Assembly (NCBI GenBank): GCA_015055965.1
Contig: SVHG01000016.1
Location: 1-49,683 of the forward strand
Direction of reading: 5' to 3'
Origin: Clostridiales bacterium
GTDB lineage: Bacteria; Bacillota; Clostridia; Christensenellales; Borkfalkiaceae
Length of the DNA: 49,683 nt
The translations under genes were made by a program, and so were the position numbers. The notes beneath the pieces are model-generated. The model had not been told where the DNA came from. It saw nothing but the letters and a program-made list of their open reading frames with translations, and did not search any database. Each line of letters starts with the position of its first letter. Position 1 is the stretch's first letter. This document shows positions 1 to 7,826 of this stretch, piece after piece.

Positions 1-433
1 CTCAAACATCATTTGCGTTAGCAATATCATTGCGTAATCAACGCTTGCATCTAGTGCTTGTTTACAATAATCCCTATCGGCGCTATAGAGGCGAAGCCTT
101 ATTCTATAATAAGAGCCATCCCTAAATTCGCACGGGTGCGAACATCATTTTGCGCAAGCAAAACATCATTTGAGCAACGCTCAAACATCATTTGCGTTAG
201 CAATATCATTGCGTAATCAACGCTTGCATCTAGTGCTTGTTTACAATAATCCCTATCGGCGCTATAGAGGCGAAGCCTTATTCTATAATAAGAGCCATCC
301 CTAAATTCGCACGGGTGCGAACATCATTTTGCGCAAGCAAAACATCATTTGAGTATCTCACTCAAACATCATTTGCGTTAGCAATATCATTGCCTAAGCC
401 ACGCTCGCATCTAGTGCTTGTTTACAATAATAC
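1..433. repeat. Tandem hairpin array with CATCAT linkers
   Basis: A 179-bp unit (1-179) is repeated at 180-360, identical until its last few bases, and a third partial copy follows from 361 to about 433. Each unit holds short perfect hairpins such as TTCGCACGGGTGCGAA (127-142), TTTGCgcaaGCAAA (149-162) and GAGCaacGCTC (172-182). These are separated by CATCAT or TATCAT linkers. No convincing gene lies in 1-537. The stretch 434-537 holds only a small hairpin (459-478) and the ribosome site of the next gene. The array runs off the left edge, so its full size is unknown. Confidence 0.9.
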
Positions 434-537
434 CTATATGCTTCGTATTTGTCACGAAAACCGAGTTTTAAGTCGGTTAAGTGTAATTAAAAAGTTAAAA
501 ATTAAATTAACATAAAAAAATTTAAGGAGAAATTGTG

Positions 538-2250
538 ATGAAAAAAATTCTTAACTCAATTATCGCTCTTTTCTTAGCAGTAATTTCATTATTTACTATT
601 ACCGCTTGCGGTGGCGACGATTATAGCGAAAAACTTGAAGATAAGTATACCGAAGACGGTAAGCTTATCATTGAAACCTTTGGCCACGATTTAGAAGCTT
701 TAACCGGTCTTACCCCCGATTCTAAGAAGATTTTAGATTACGTGGAAAATAAGTTTAACATCAAGTTTAACGTTAAAACCGCGCCTGTATCTCAGTCACC
801 CACGCTATTAAATCAACTAATTGGTGGCGGTGACGTTCCCGATATGTTTATTCACTTCAAGGAAGAACCCGCTTATTCTAAGTGGCTTGATGAAGAATAC
901 TTATTTGATTTTTCTGAGTATATAGACGATTATCCCTTACTTAAGAATAACTTTACCGCTTTAGGTAGCGAATCAACCGTTAAGAATTTCTTAGGTGGCG
1001 GATATTACAGCTTCCCCATCGTTTTATACAGCAACGCTAATTCAGGCGAATTATTCACTCAAATCGCTATGTATTACCGCCGTGACTGGTACCAAGCTTT
1101 AGTTAATAAGAATTGGCAACCCTCTAGCGGTAGAGCGTTAAAGGACCCTGAAGATCCTACCTTTGATTACAATAACTTCTACGACCTTTGCGAAGGCTTT
1201 ACCGTTGCCGACCCCGACGGTAACAACTCTAACGATACCGTTGGTTACGGTTTAAATAAGGATTCAGGTATTTACTGGTGGTATCCTCTTTTAAATATGC
1301 ACAACGTTCACGAAGAAGGTTGGGAATATAACTCATCAACCGGCAAGTGGGAGCCTGAAATTTTAACCCAACGCGGTAAAAATGCAATTATGTGGATTGC
1401 TGATATGTACGATAAGGGTTACATAAACAACGACTATAACACTACCACCACCTACGAAATGGCAAAGAGTGAATTCTGTAGCGGTAAGTCAGGTATTATC
1501 TGCTACAATGCAATTCCCACCGTTCCCGAAGGAATTATAGAAAATATGAAGCAATTTATCGGTAAGGTTGCAGGAAGTACCTCTATTGGCGACGTTGTTC
1601 GCGGTATGCCCGTCGTTACCGGTATAGACGGTGTTAAGCGCGTTCAAGGCGCAGTTAACAACTACGGCTATCTTGCTATCAATAACGATATAAGCGAAAA
1701 CAAGAAGCGCAAAATCATGGAATTTATGAACTGGATTTTCTCCGAAGAGGGTGATACCGTTCTTACTTGGGGTATTGAGGGCGAGCATTGGCAAATCAAC
1801 TCAAACGGCGATATGGTTAGCTTATTACCCCTTGACTTAAACGGCAATCAACACATTTTAAAGGCAGATTCTATTGCTCCTGCAGCATTCAGAATTAAAG
1901 GCTTTGCTTCTTGGGAAATCAAATATACCAACATGCCCAGAGGCTACGTTCAGGAAGCCAACCAAATTCTTACCGCTTGGGAAAAGCAATATCTAGTAAT
2001 AGACGAGCTTACCTTTATTAGAGTTCCCAACGAGCACGCAACCTTAGAAACCGAGCTTCGCGATAAGGTTACTACCGCTTGTAAGAATATCGTTGCAAAA
2101 ATTCCTGCAAACGCTGCTCAAAGCACGAGAGAAACTATTTGGTCAGATTTAGTTAACTACTGGAATCAACGTGGCGGTAGCTATATTGATGCAGTTAACA
2201 AGGCTGCAAACGACGCAGGTATTGCGCACCAAGGAGTAAAAAATGAATAA
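538..2250 (+). CDS. Extracellular solute-binding lipoprotein (ABC sugar importer, LplA-like)
   Basis: This is a secreted, lipid-anchored substrate-binding protein of 570 residues, the usual size for the large oligosaccharide binders of the LplA/YtcQ type. The N-terminus is a classic lipoprotein signal: Lys-Lys, a hydrophobic core and the lipobox TITAC, with the Cys at about residue 25. The mature part carries the family pattern of an N-terminal DGKLIIETFG strand and a GGDVPDMF segment. I chose the ATG at 538 because AAGGAGA lies 7 bases upstream; a GTG at 535 is in frame but worse placed. No permease genes follow, so they are probably upstream of the window. The stop overlaps the next start by 8 bases (translational coupling). 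Substrate is unknown; the neighbours suggest a plant or host glycan fragment. Confidence 0.88.
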   Translation: MKKILNSIIALFLAVISLFTITACGGDDYSEKLEDKYTEDGKLIIETFGHDLEALTGLTPDSKKILDYVENKFNIKFNVKTAPVSQSPTLLNQLIGGGDVPDMFIHFKEEPAYSKWLDEEYLFDFSEYIDDYPLLKNNFTALGSESTVKNFLGGGYYSFPIVLYSNANSGELFTQIAMYYRRDWYQALVNKNWQPSSGRALKDPEDPTFDYNNFYDLCEGFTVADPDGNNSNDTVGYGLNKDSGIYWWYPLLNMHNVHEEGWEYNSSTGKWEPEILTQRGKNAIMWIADMYDKGYINNDYNTTTTYEMAKSEFCSGKSGIICYNAIPTVPEGIIENMKQFIGKVAGSTSIGDVVRGMPVVTGIDGVKRVQGAVNNYGYLAINNDISENKKRKIMEFMNWIFSEEGDTVLTWGIEGEHWQINSNGDMVSLLPLDLNGNQHILKADSIAPAAFRIKGFASWEIKYTNMPRGYVQEANQILTAWEKQYLVIDELTFIRVPNEHATLETELRDKVTTACKNIVAKIPANAAQSTRETIWSDLVNYWNQRGGSYIDAVNKAANDAGIAHQGVKNE

Positions 2251-4147
2251 GAAAATAGCAATTTTTTCTTCTCTATTAGCTCTTTTTATAGCGTTAAGCT
2301 CTTTTACGGCGTGTGGAAATTCGGAAGAAAGCTCTTCCGAAAATCCCCCTGTTGAAGAGGCTAAAACCGTAGAATTTACCTTTGATTCTAATCTTAACGC
2401 AGCTACGCCTGAATATCCCTTAAGCACCGGAAAAACCTACTACGTTGCTGCAAACGGTAACGATAATTACGACGGTCTTTCTGAAAGCACCCCCTTTAAA
2501 ACGGTTAAAAAGATTAACAAGCTAAACCTTGTTGCCGGCGATACCGTTGCTTTTAGATGCGGAGATATTTTTAGTGGCGCAGGCTTAGAATTAACTGCAA
2601 GCGGAGCAGACGATAATCCCATTACTATTTGTTCTTACGGTCAGGGCGCTAAACCCAAGCTATTAGCTCAGGGCTACGACGCAATTAAGTTCACAAACCT
2701 TTCTAATATCGTTATTCGTGATCTTGAAATCATAGTTCACGGCGAAGAAAGAATAAGCGAAAACACTCCTGCTCAAAAGTACGGTATTAGCGGTTATTAC
2801 GATACTATAGATAGCTATAGAAATATTTATATTTACAATAACACAATTCACGGCTCTGCAACTCAGGCAACCAGCGGTGTGCGCGTTCACGCCTATATAA
2901 GCAAGGATGATAACTACCAAAACCTAATTACCAACCTTCAAATTAACCGTAACGAGGTTTACGATTTAGGTATGGCAGGTATCTTTACCGATAGCTGGTT
3001 TTACGATTGGGCTTCTTCAGGCGGTACTATGAACTGTGACCCCATGACCTTTGCTAACGTATGCGTTAACAATAATACTACTTACAATATAGCGCAAATT
3101 CCCATTTATCTTGAATGTTGTCACGATTCTGAAATTAACAGAAACTACGTTTACGATTCAGCTATGGGTATTAACGGCAACGCATGGCTTAATATCGGTC
3201 AATGCGGTATTATGACGCTTGGCTGTTACGATACGGACGTTATGTATAACGAGGTTTACAATATTGATAACGCAAACATCTTCTTTGACGGTATGGGTAT
3301 TGATATTGACTGGAACTGTAAGCGCGTAAACGTTCAGTATAACCACACCTATAACTGTACGGGTAGCGGTATCGGAACTATGGCTAACGTAGATTGCTTT
3401 ATTCTTAACAACCGCGTAGAAAATAACGACGGCGCAGGTAAGCAAATCGGTCAAATAGACTGTATTGACTTTACTAACCGCAAATCTAACGCGCCGGATG
3501 ATATGCACGTAGTTAAAAACATTCTAATTAAAGATAACCTTATCGTAAACGATAACCAGAACACCGTATTCTTAGGCGCAAGAGAAAATGGCGGCGATTC
3601 CACTAAGTGGGGCGGTAACGTTTTTGAAAACAACCACCTCGTTTCTACCACGGAATCTAACGACGTTTGGTTTAATATCAGCGCAACGGTTGGTTGGTAT
3701 AAGTTTGCAAATAATAAGTACTACAAGCACGATACCTCTAAGTTTATGGTGTTTGAAAGCACGGATGCATCAAGAATTAACGCTAGCGAAGGAGCTGTTC
3801 CCTTTGACGGTAACGGCTTTGAAAGCTGGAAAAAGCGTGATCTTGGCGCAACCTACGAAGTAAGAAATAACGCCAAGCCCTCTGCAGTAGCTAACGTTCA
3901 AGCAAGCTTTGCAAACGGCAAATTAACCTTAACTTGGGATCAGTCAAGCGGTGATTTATGGCATTATAACCTATATCTTACCCAAAATCCCGAAGAGTTT
4001 GATTATACTCATATGCTAGGCGAAACCGTAAGCTGTTCGTACGCTTATGATTTCCAAGCGAGCGGAATATATTACGTAATCATCCAACCTGAATCAAATC
4101 AGGGTAATAACGGAACTCACACAATCGTAAAAATTACACTTCAATAA
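2243..4147 (+). CDS. Right-handed beta-helix lipoprotein with C-terminal Fn3-like domain
   Basis: A 634-residue surface lipoprotein whose signal peptide ends in lipobox SFTAC (Cys at about residue 24). After a Ser/Glu-rich linker comes YYVAANGNDNYDG...TPFKTV, the typical entry strand of pectate-lyase-like right-handed beta-helices. Repeated NNxxY/NRNEVYD rungs run to about residue 480. The tail (about 545-634, ANGKLTLTWDQSS) looks like a fibronectin type III domain. Such proteins are usually polysaccharide lyases, epimerases or glycan-binding modules; no catalytic residues can be assigned by eye. The start lies inside the preceding gene behind AAGGAG. Its place between a sugar-binding lipoprotein and an oxidoreductase supports glycan processing at the cell surface. 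Confidence 0.82.
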   Translation: MNKKIAIFSSLLALFIALSSFTACGNSEESSSENPPVEEAKTVEFTFDSNLNAATPEYPLSTGKTYYVAANGNDNYDGLSESTPFKTVKKINKLNLVAGDTVAFRCGDIFSGAGLELTASGADDNPITICSYGQGAKPKLLAQGYDAIKFTNLSNIVIRDLEIIVHGEERISENTPAQKYGISGYYDTIDSYRNIYIYNNTIHGSATQATSGVRVHAYISKDDNYQNLITNLQINRNEVYDLGMAGIFTDSWFYDWASSGGTMNCDPMTFANVCVNNNTTYNIAQIPIYLECCHDSEINRNYVYDSAMGINGNAWLNIGQCGIMTLGCYDTDVMYNEVYNIDNANIFFDGMGIDIDWNCKRVNVQYNHTYNCTGSGIGTMANVDCFILNNRVENNDGAGKQIGQIDCIDFTNRKSNAPDDMHVVKNILIKDNLIVNDNQNTVFLGARENGGDSTKWGGNVFENNHLVSTTESNDVWFNISATVGWYKFANNKYYKHDTSKFMVFESTDASRINASEGAVPFDGNGFESWKKRDLGATYEVRNNAKPSAVANVQASFANGKLTLTWDQSSGDLWHYNLYLTQNPEEFDYTHMLGETVSCSYAYDFQASGIYYVIIQPESNQGNNGTHTIVKITLQ

Positions 4148-4163
4148 GGGGAGTTAAATTATT

Positions 4164-5396
4164 ATGGAAACAAAAAAATTGGCGGTAATAGGCTTTGGCG
4201 GTCGCGGTGGCATTTACGGCGAATACGCTTTAAAATATCCCGAACAGTTTAAATTGGTTGCTATTGCGGAAACTAACCCCGAAAGAGCAAAAAGAGTAGA
4301 AGGTGAGGGGGTAGACGTTTATACCGACTACCGCGAGCTTTTAGATAAGGGATACGACCTTGATTTAGTTGCTATAAGCACTCAGGACGCTCAGCACAAG
4401 GAGCACGCCATTTACGCTTTAGAAAGGGGTTACGATTTGCTTTTAGAAAAGCCCATAGCCCCCACTTTAGAGGATTGCATGGCAGTTTACGAATGCGCTA
4501 AAAAGAATAACCGCAAGGTTTTCGTTTGTCACGTGCTTCGTTATTCTAAATTCTATAGTACCATTAAGGATATTATAGATTCCGGCAGACTTGGCGATAT
4601 CGTTAATATTCACGCTTTAGAAGGGGTTGGCTTTTACCATATTGCTCACAGCTTCGTTCGCGGACCTTGGAGAAATAAAGCTGAAAGCAGTCCTATGATT
4701 TTAGCAAAATGCTGCCACGATATGGATATTATTCGCTATTTAATGGGTGAAAAATGTGTTTCCGTAAACTCTTACGGCGAAAGAAACTTCTTCCGTGAAA
4801 GTAACGCTCCCAAGGGCGCAACTCAATATTGCTCAGACTGTCCTCATAAGGATAGCTGTACTTGGAACGCGCAAAAGCTTTATACCGATCCCGAATCTAA
4901 GTGGGCTGCAGGCTATTTCGTTCACGACGGAGATAACTCTAACGAAAACATTTTAAGAAAGCTGGCAAAAACTCAGTACGATAAATGCGTTTTCTTAAAC
5001 GATAACGACGTCGTTGACCATCAGTCAACTCTAATGCTTTTTGAAAATGGCAAAACCGCGGTACATACTATGACGGGTTTTTCTAAGCGCATTTACCGCG
5101 ATATAAAGATTTTCGGCACGAAGGCAGAGCTATACGGCCACATGGAGGATAACTATATTGAAATTCGCCCCTTCGACGGCGAGGTTGAAGCTATTAACGT
5201 AGATATATCTCAAGCAGTTATCGGCGGTCATAACGGAAGCGATTTCTTTATGATGAGTCAGCTTTATAAAACGCTTAACGGCGAAGAAGGCAAGGGCGTT
5301 ACCTATTTAGATATCTCTATGGAAAGCCATTTAATGGCGTTCGGCGCAGAAGAATCACGCTTAGAAGAAGGAAAAACCGTAAAAATCAAGTTATAA
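4164..5396 (+). CDS. Gfo/Idh/MocA-family NAD(P)-dependent oxidoreductase
   Basis: A 410-residue cytosolic sugar dehydrogenase-like enzyme. The N-terminal Rossmann fold shows VIGFGGRGG (residues 8-16) for dinucleotide binding, and the family hallmark EKP with its catalytic Lys is at residues 95-97. KCCHDMDIIRYLMG matches the conserved substrate/metal-side His-Asp segment. A Cys-rich insert (CSDCPHKDSC) is less common and may bind a metal. Family members oxidise or reduce sugars, inositols or N-acetylated sugars, and some work as NAD-dependent glycosidases; which reaction applies cannot be told. It lies 16 bases after the beta-helix gene with a GGGGAG ribosome site, so it is part of the same transcript. 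Confidence 0.9.
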   Translation: METKKLAVIGFGGRGGIYGEYALKYPEQFKLVAIAETNPERAKRVEGEGVDVYTDYRELLDKGYDLDLVAISTQDAQHKEHAIYALERGYDLLLEKPIAPTLEDCMAVYECAKKNNRKVFVCHVLRYSKFYSTIKDIIDSGRLGDIVNIHALEGVGFYHIAHSFVRGPWRNKAESSPMILAKCCHDMDIIRYLMGEKCVSVNSYGERNFFRESNAPKGATQYCSDCPHKDSCTWNAQKLYTDPESKWAAGYFVHDGDNSNENILRKLAKTQYDKCVFLNDNDVVDHQSTLMLFENGKTAVHTMTGFSKRIYRDIKIFGTKAELYGHMEDNYIEIRPFDGEVEAINVDISQAVIGGHNGSDFFMMSQLYKTLNGEEGKGVTYLDISMESHLMAFGAEESRLEEGKTVKIKL

Positions 5397-5405
5397 GCAA
5401 TATGC

Positions 5406-5437
5406 CGTTAGTCCAGATAAAGTTATTTGGACTAACG
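5406..5437 (+). other. Intergenic hairpin without U-tract
   Basis: CGTTAGTCCA (5406-5415) and TGGACTAACG (5428-5437) form a perfect 10-bp stem with a 12-base loop, between the dehydrogenase and the surface-protein gene. No T-run follows, so it is more likely an mRNA processing or stabilising hairpin, or a weak attenuator, than a full terminator. Confidence 0.6.
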
Positions 5438-5471
5438 AAAATTAATTTATCTCTATAAGGAGAAAAATATT

Positions 5472-7757
5472 ATGAAAAAAACAAACCTAAACAAGCTACT
5501 TACGCTTTTCGTGTGCGGAATAGCAGTTATTTCTACTGCTTTTAGCGGTATTAACCTAAAATCCGTTTCTGCAGAAGAGCAATCTAACGTCGTAGAATAT
5601 AAGTTAAGCGAAGAAATAGGCAAAATGCGCTCAATGGAATTGTTAAGTGAAAGTCTATTTTCATTCTACGCTGCAGTTTATTGGTGCGGTCCTTATCTTC
5701 AGTTTAATTACGTGGATTTAGACGGTTCAATTGACGCAGGCGTTGCAAACTATTCTAAAATACAGGTGAATCAAGATTATTCTTTAACACCTTACGGCGC
5801 TACGGCAGGCGTTAACACCGTGTTTGGCTATACGGGCAGTCATACCGTTGGCCGTGCGGAAAGCGCAGAAGGGGAAGGTATTACCGTTGATAGAACTTGG
5901 GCTATCGGTTGGACTGCGCCTGAAAACGGCACTCTTACTATTTCTAGTTCTACTCTTGTAGTTAACGAATTCTTCAACGCAGATTTAAGCATGGGCTTTT
6001 CTAAGGGCTCAAGAGCGTATATTGATCCTAACGACGCTACTTTAAATTGGAAAACCTATCAATCATCTTCAGGCGCTAATGAATACGCTATCGAAGAACA
6101 AAAATTTTCTGTTTCTGCCGGCGAAACGGTGTTTATTAACCTATACGCCAAGGCGAAAGAGGACGTAGATAATAGCGTGGAAAGATGGGTTAACTTTAGC
6201 TACGATCCGGTGTTTAAGTTTGAAAAAATGCCCGATACCTTACATCTTTACAATCACATGCAAAAGCTTTCTAGGGATGATGAGGGCGCGTTAGAAAATA
6301 ACGTTAGAATTACCGTAGACGACGAAACCACCTATCCCTTCTCTTATCTATACCGTTCAACTGCGGGCGCAGATTACGGCTTTGCAGGTCAAGAATCAGG
6401 CTTAGCAGTTGGCGAAATGATTAAGGCAACCGCTAATATAGATCCCACCGGATTACGCCTATACGCGCCTGAAACCTATTCTGGATTTTTAGAAAACGGC
6501 GTTATAGTTAACATTGCACGCTCGCCCGATCCTATGAACGTTATTTTAGGCTTTACCGCTCCTCACAACGGGGCTTTAAGTATTAGCGATTTAGCGCTTA
6601 GCTACGGTCATTATCCCAATAACACTAACGGCTATACTAATATTAACGGTACGGTTATGAATAGCGCTTATAAGGGGGTAGCGTTTAGGGTTTTACTAAA
6701 CGGTAAGCAGGTATGGCCCGCTAACGGCGGTTGGGATAACTCACTTGCTAAGCTTTATACCGAAGCTACCAACGGCTATGCGGAAGGGGATTTAATTAAG
6801 GCTCAGTCTACTGGCGATATTAAGGGTATTAAGGTTAAAAAATACGACGAAATCTATTTTGAGCTTACAAGAGCGGATTTAACCACCACCGAAGACTGTG
6901 ATACCATTACCTTTAATCCCACATTTACCATTGATGAAACCGCAGATATGAGCGATTACGTTTATTACGTTACCGCTTCTGAATACTTTGATATTACCAA
7001 TTATAACAGCGCGGATTCAGTAATTTCTTACTGGGGTATTGATACCACTCAAGGTCTTTACAGAAAGGCTAACTATAAGTTAATGGGTTCAGTTGACTTC
7101 TCTTCTTTAACTTATACCACTAGTATTTTAGAAGATAAGGCTTCAGACGTTGGCTGGAACTATTTTAGACCTAAACGCGGTGAAGACGCTGCAATCGCTT
7201 ACTGCGCGCCTTATAGCGGTAATCTTACCATTTGCGCAGAAACCATCTTCCGTGGCGGTAATATGGCTTTATGGGAAGCGTTTGACCTTATTAATAAGGG
7301 CTCTCCCATAGAAACGGACGGCGTTCGTATGAGAATAGAAATTAACGGTCAAAGAGTATGGCCCTCTAACAGTCCTTGGATGGAATATATTCCCAGGGGA
7401 TCAAACGATATTAGCGGTAAGGGTGTGTTCTATTTTGATCCTATAACCCTTGGCGTATTACCCGGCGACGTTGTTACCATTCGCGTAAACTGCGGTGAAA
7501 AATCTCTTTACGACGGATTTAACTTTAACCCCATATTTGCTCTTGTAGCAACCAACGAAATAGTAAACAACCCCACGATTATCGTTCAAGATCCTATAGA
7601 CGTTCCATTATCTTCTGAAGATAATGAGCAGTCTAGTAGCTCTAAGGATAGTGAAAAAGAGGGTAAGAGCGGTTGTAAGGGCTTTGTTCAAGGTAGCTCT
7701 TTATTTACTCTTGCAGGCGTTGCTTTAATTGCAATTAACTTTAAAAGAAAAAGATAA
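5472..7757 (+). CDS. Secreted, C-terminally anchored surface protein of unknown function
   Basis: A 761-residue exported protein. The N-terminus has a Sec signal peptide with a cut site near SVSAEE (about residue 34). The body has three similar blocks (about 50-260, 280-490 and 495-705). They share phrases such as GWTAPENG, GFTAPHNG and AYCAPYSG, and VWPANGGW and VWPSNSPW, which suggests a triplicated beta-sandwich, possibly carbohydrate-binding. The C-terminus has a Ser/Glu/Lys linker, then Gly-Cys, about 20 hydrophobic residues and KRKR. This is an anchor or sorting signal very like that of the protein at 38542-42939. AAGGAG precedes the ATG. It lies inside the sugar operon, so a glycan-binding role is inferred; I do not recognise a named family. 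Confidence 0.8.
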   Translation: MKKTNLNKLLTLFVCGIAVISTAFSGINLKSVSAEEQSNVVEYKLSEEIGKMRSMELLSESLFSFYAAVYWCGPYLQFNYVDLDGSIDAGVANYSKIQVNQDYSLTPYGATAGVNTVFGYTGSHTVGRAESAEGEGITVDRTWAIGWTAPENGTLTISSSTLVVNEFFNADLSMGFSKGSRAYIDPNDATLNWKTYQSSSGANEYAIEEQKFSVSAGETVFINLYAKAKEDVDNSVERWVNFSYDPVFKFEKMPDTLHLYNHMQKLSRDDEGALENNVRITVDDETTYPFSYLYRSTAGADYGFAGQESGLAVGEMIKATANIDPTGLRLYAPETYSGFLENGVIVNIARSPDPMNVILGFTAPHNGALSISDLALSYGHYPNNTNGYTNINGTVMNSAYKGVAFRVLLNGKQVWPANGGWDNSLAKLYTEATNGYAEGDLIKAQSTGDIKGIKVKKYDEIYFELTRADLTTTEDCDTITFNPTFTIDETADMSDYVYYVTASEYFDITNYNSADSVISYWGIDTTQGLYRKANYKLMGSVDFSSLTYTTSILEDKASDVGWNYFRPKRGEDAAIAYCAPYSGNLTICAETIFRGGNMALWEAFDLINKGSPIETDGVRMRIEINGQRVWPSNSPWMEYIPRGSNDISGKGVFYFDPITLGVLPGDVVTIRVNCGEKSLYDGFNFNPIFALVATNEIVNNPTIIVQDPIDVPLSSEDNEQSSSSKDSEKEGKSGCKGFVQGSSLFTLAGVALIAINFKRKR

Positions 7758-7764
7758 AAACCTG

Positions 7765-7782
7765 GCTATAGGTTGATTAACG
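7765..7782 (+). repeat. Intergenic CTATA-GATTAACG motif, copy 1
   Basis: Reads GCTATAGGTTGATTAACG after an A-rich tract, between a stop codon and a terminator. It is one of six related copies in this window (see findings). Confidence 0.7.
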
Positions 7783-7787
7783 TATAA

Positions 7788-7813
7788 AAAGGGGAGATTT
7801 TTCTCCTCTTTTT
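7788..7813 (+). terminator. Hairpin terminator or attenuator before the GH94 gene
   Basis: AAAGGGGAGA (7788-7797) pairs with TCTCCTCTTT (7802-7811), with one G-T pair and a short T-loop, and runs into a T-tract. It ends 13 bases before the GH94 start, so it may cut transcription partly between the surface-protein and phosphorylase genes. Confidence 0.7.
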
Positions 7814-7826
7814 AATAGGAGTAATT

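Noticed and set aside
1-433. CRISPR array
   Set aside because: Units are 179 bp of tandem identical sequence with inner hairpins; there are no unique spacers and no cas genes.
237-515. Open frame of 92 codons over the left hairpin array
   Set aside because: It lies across repeat sequence, has no ribosome site, and its residues follow the repeat units.
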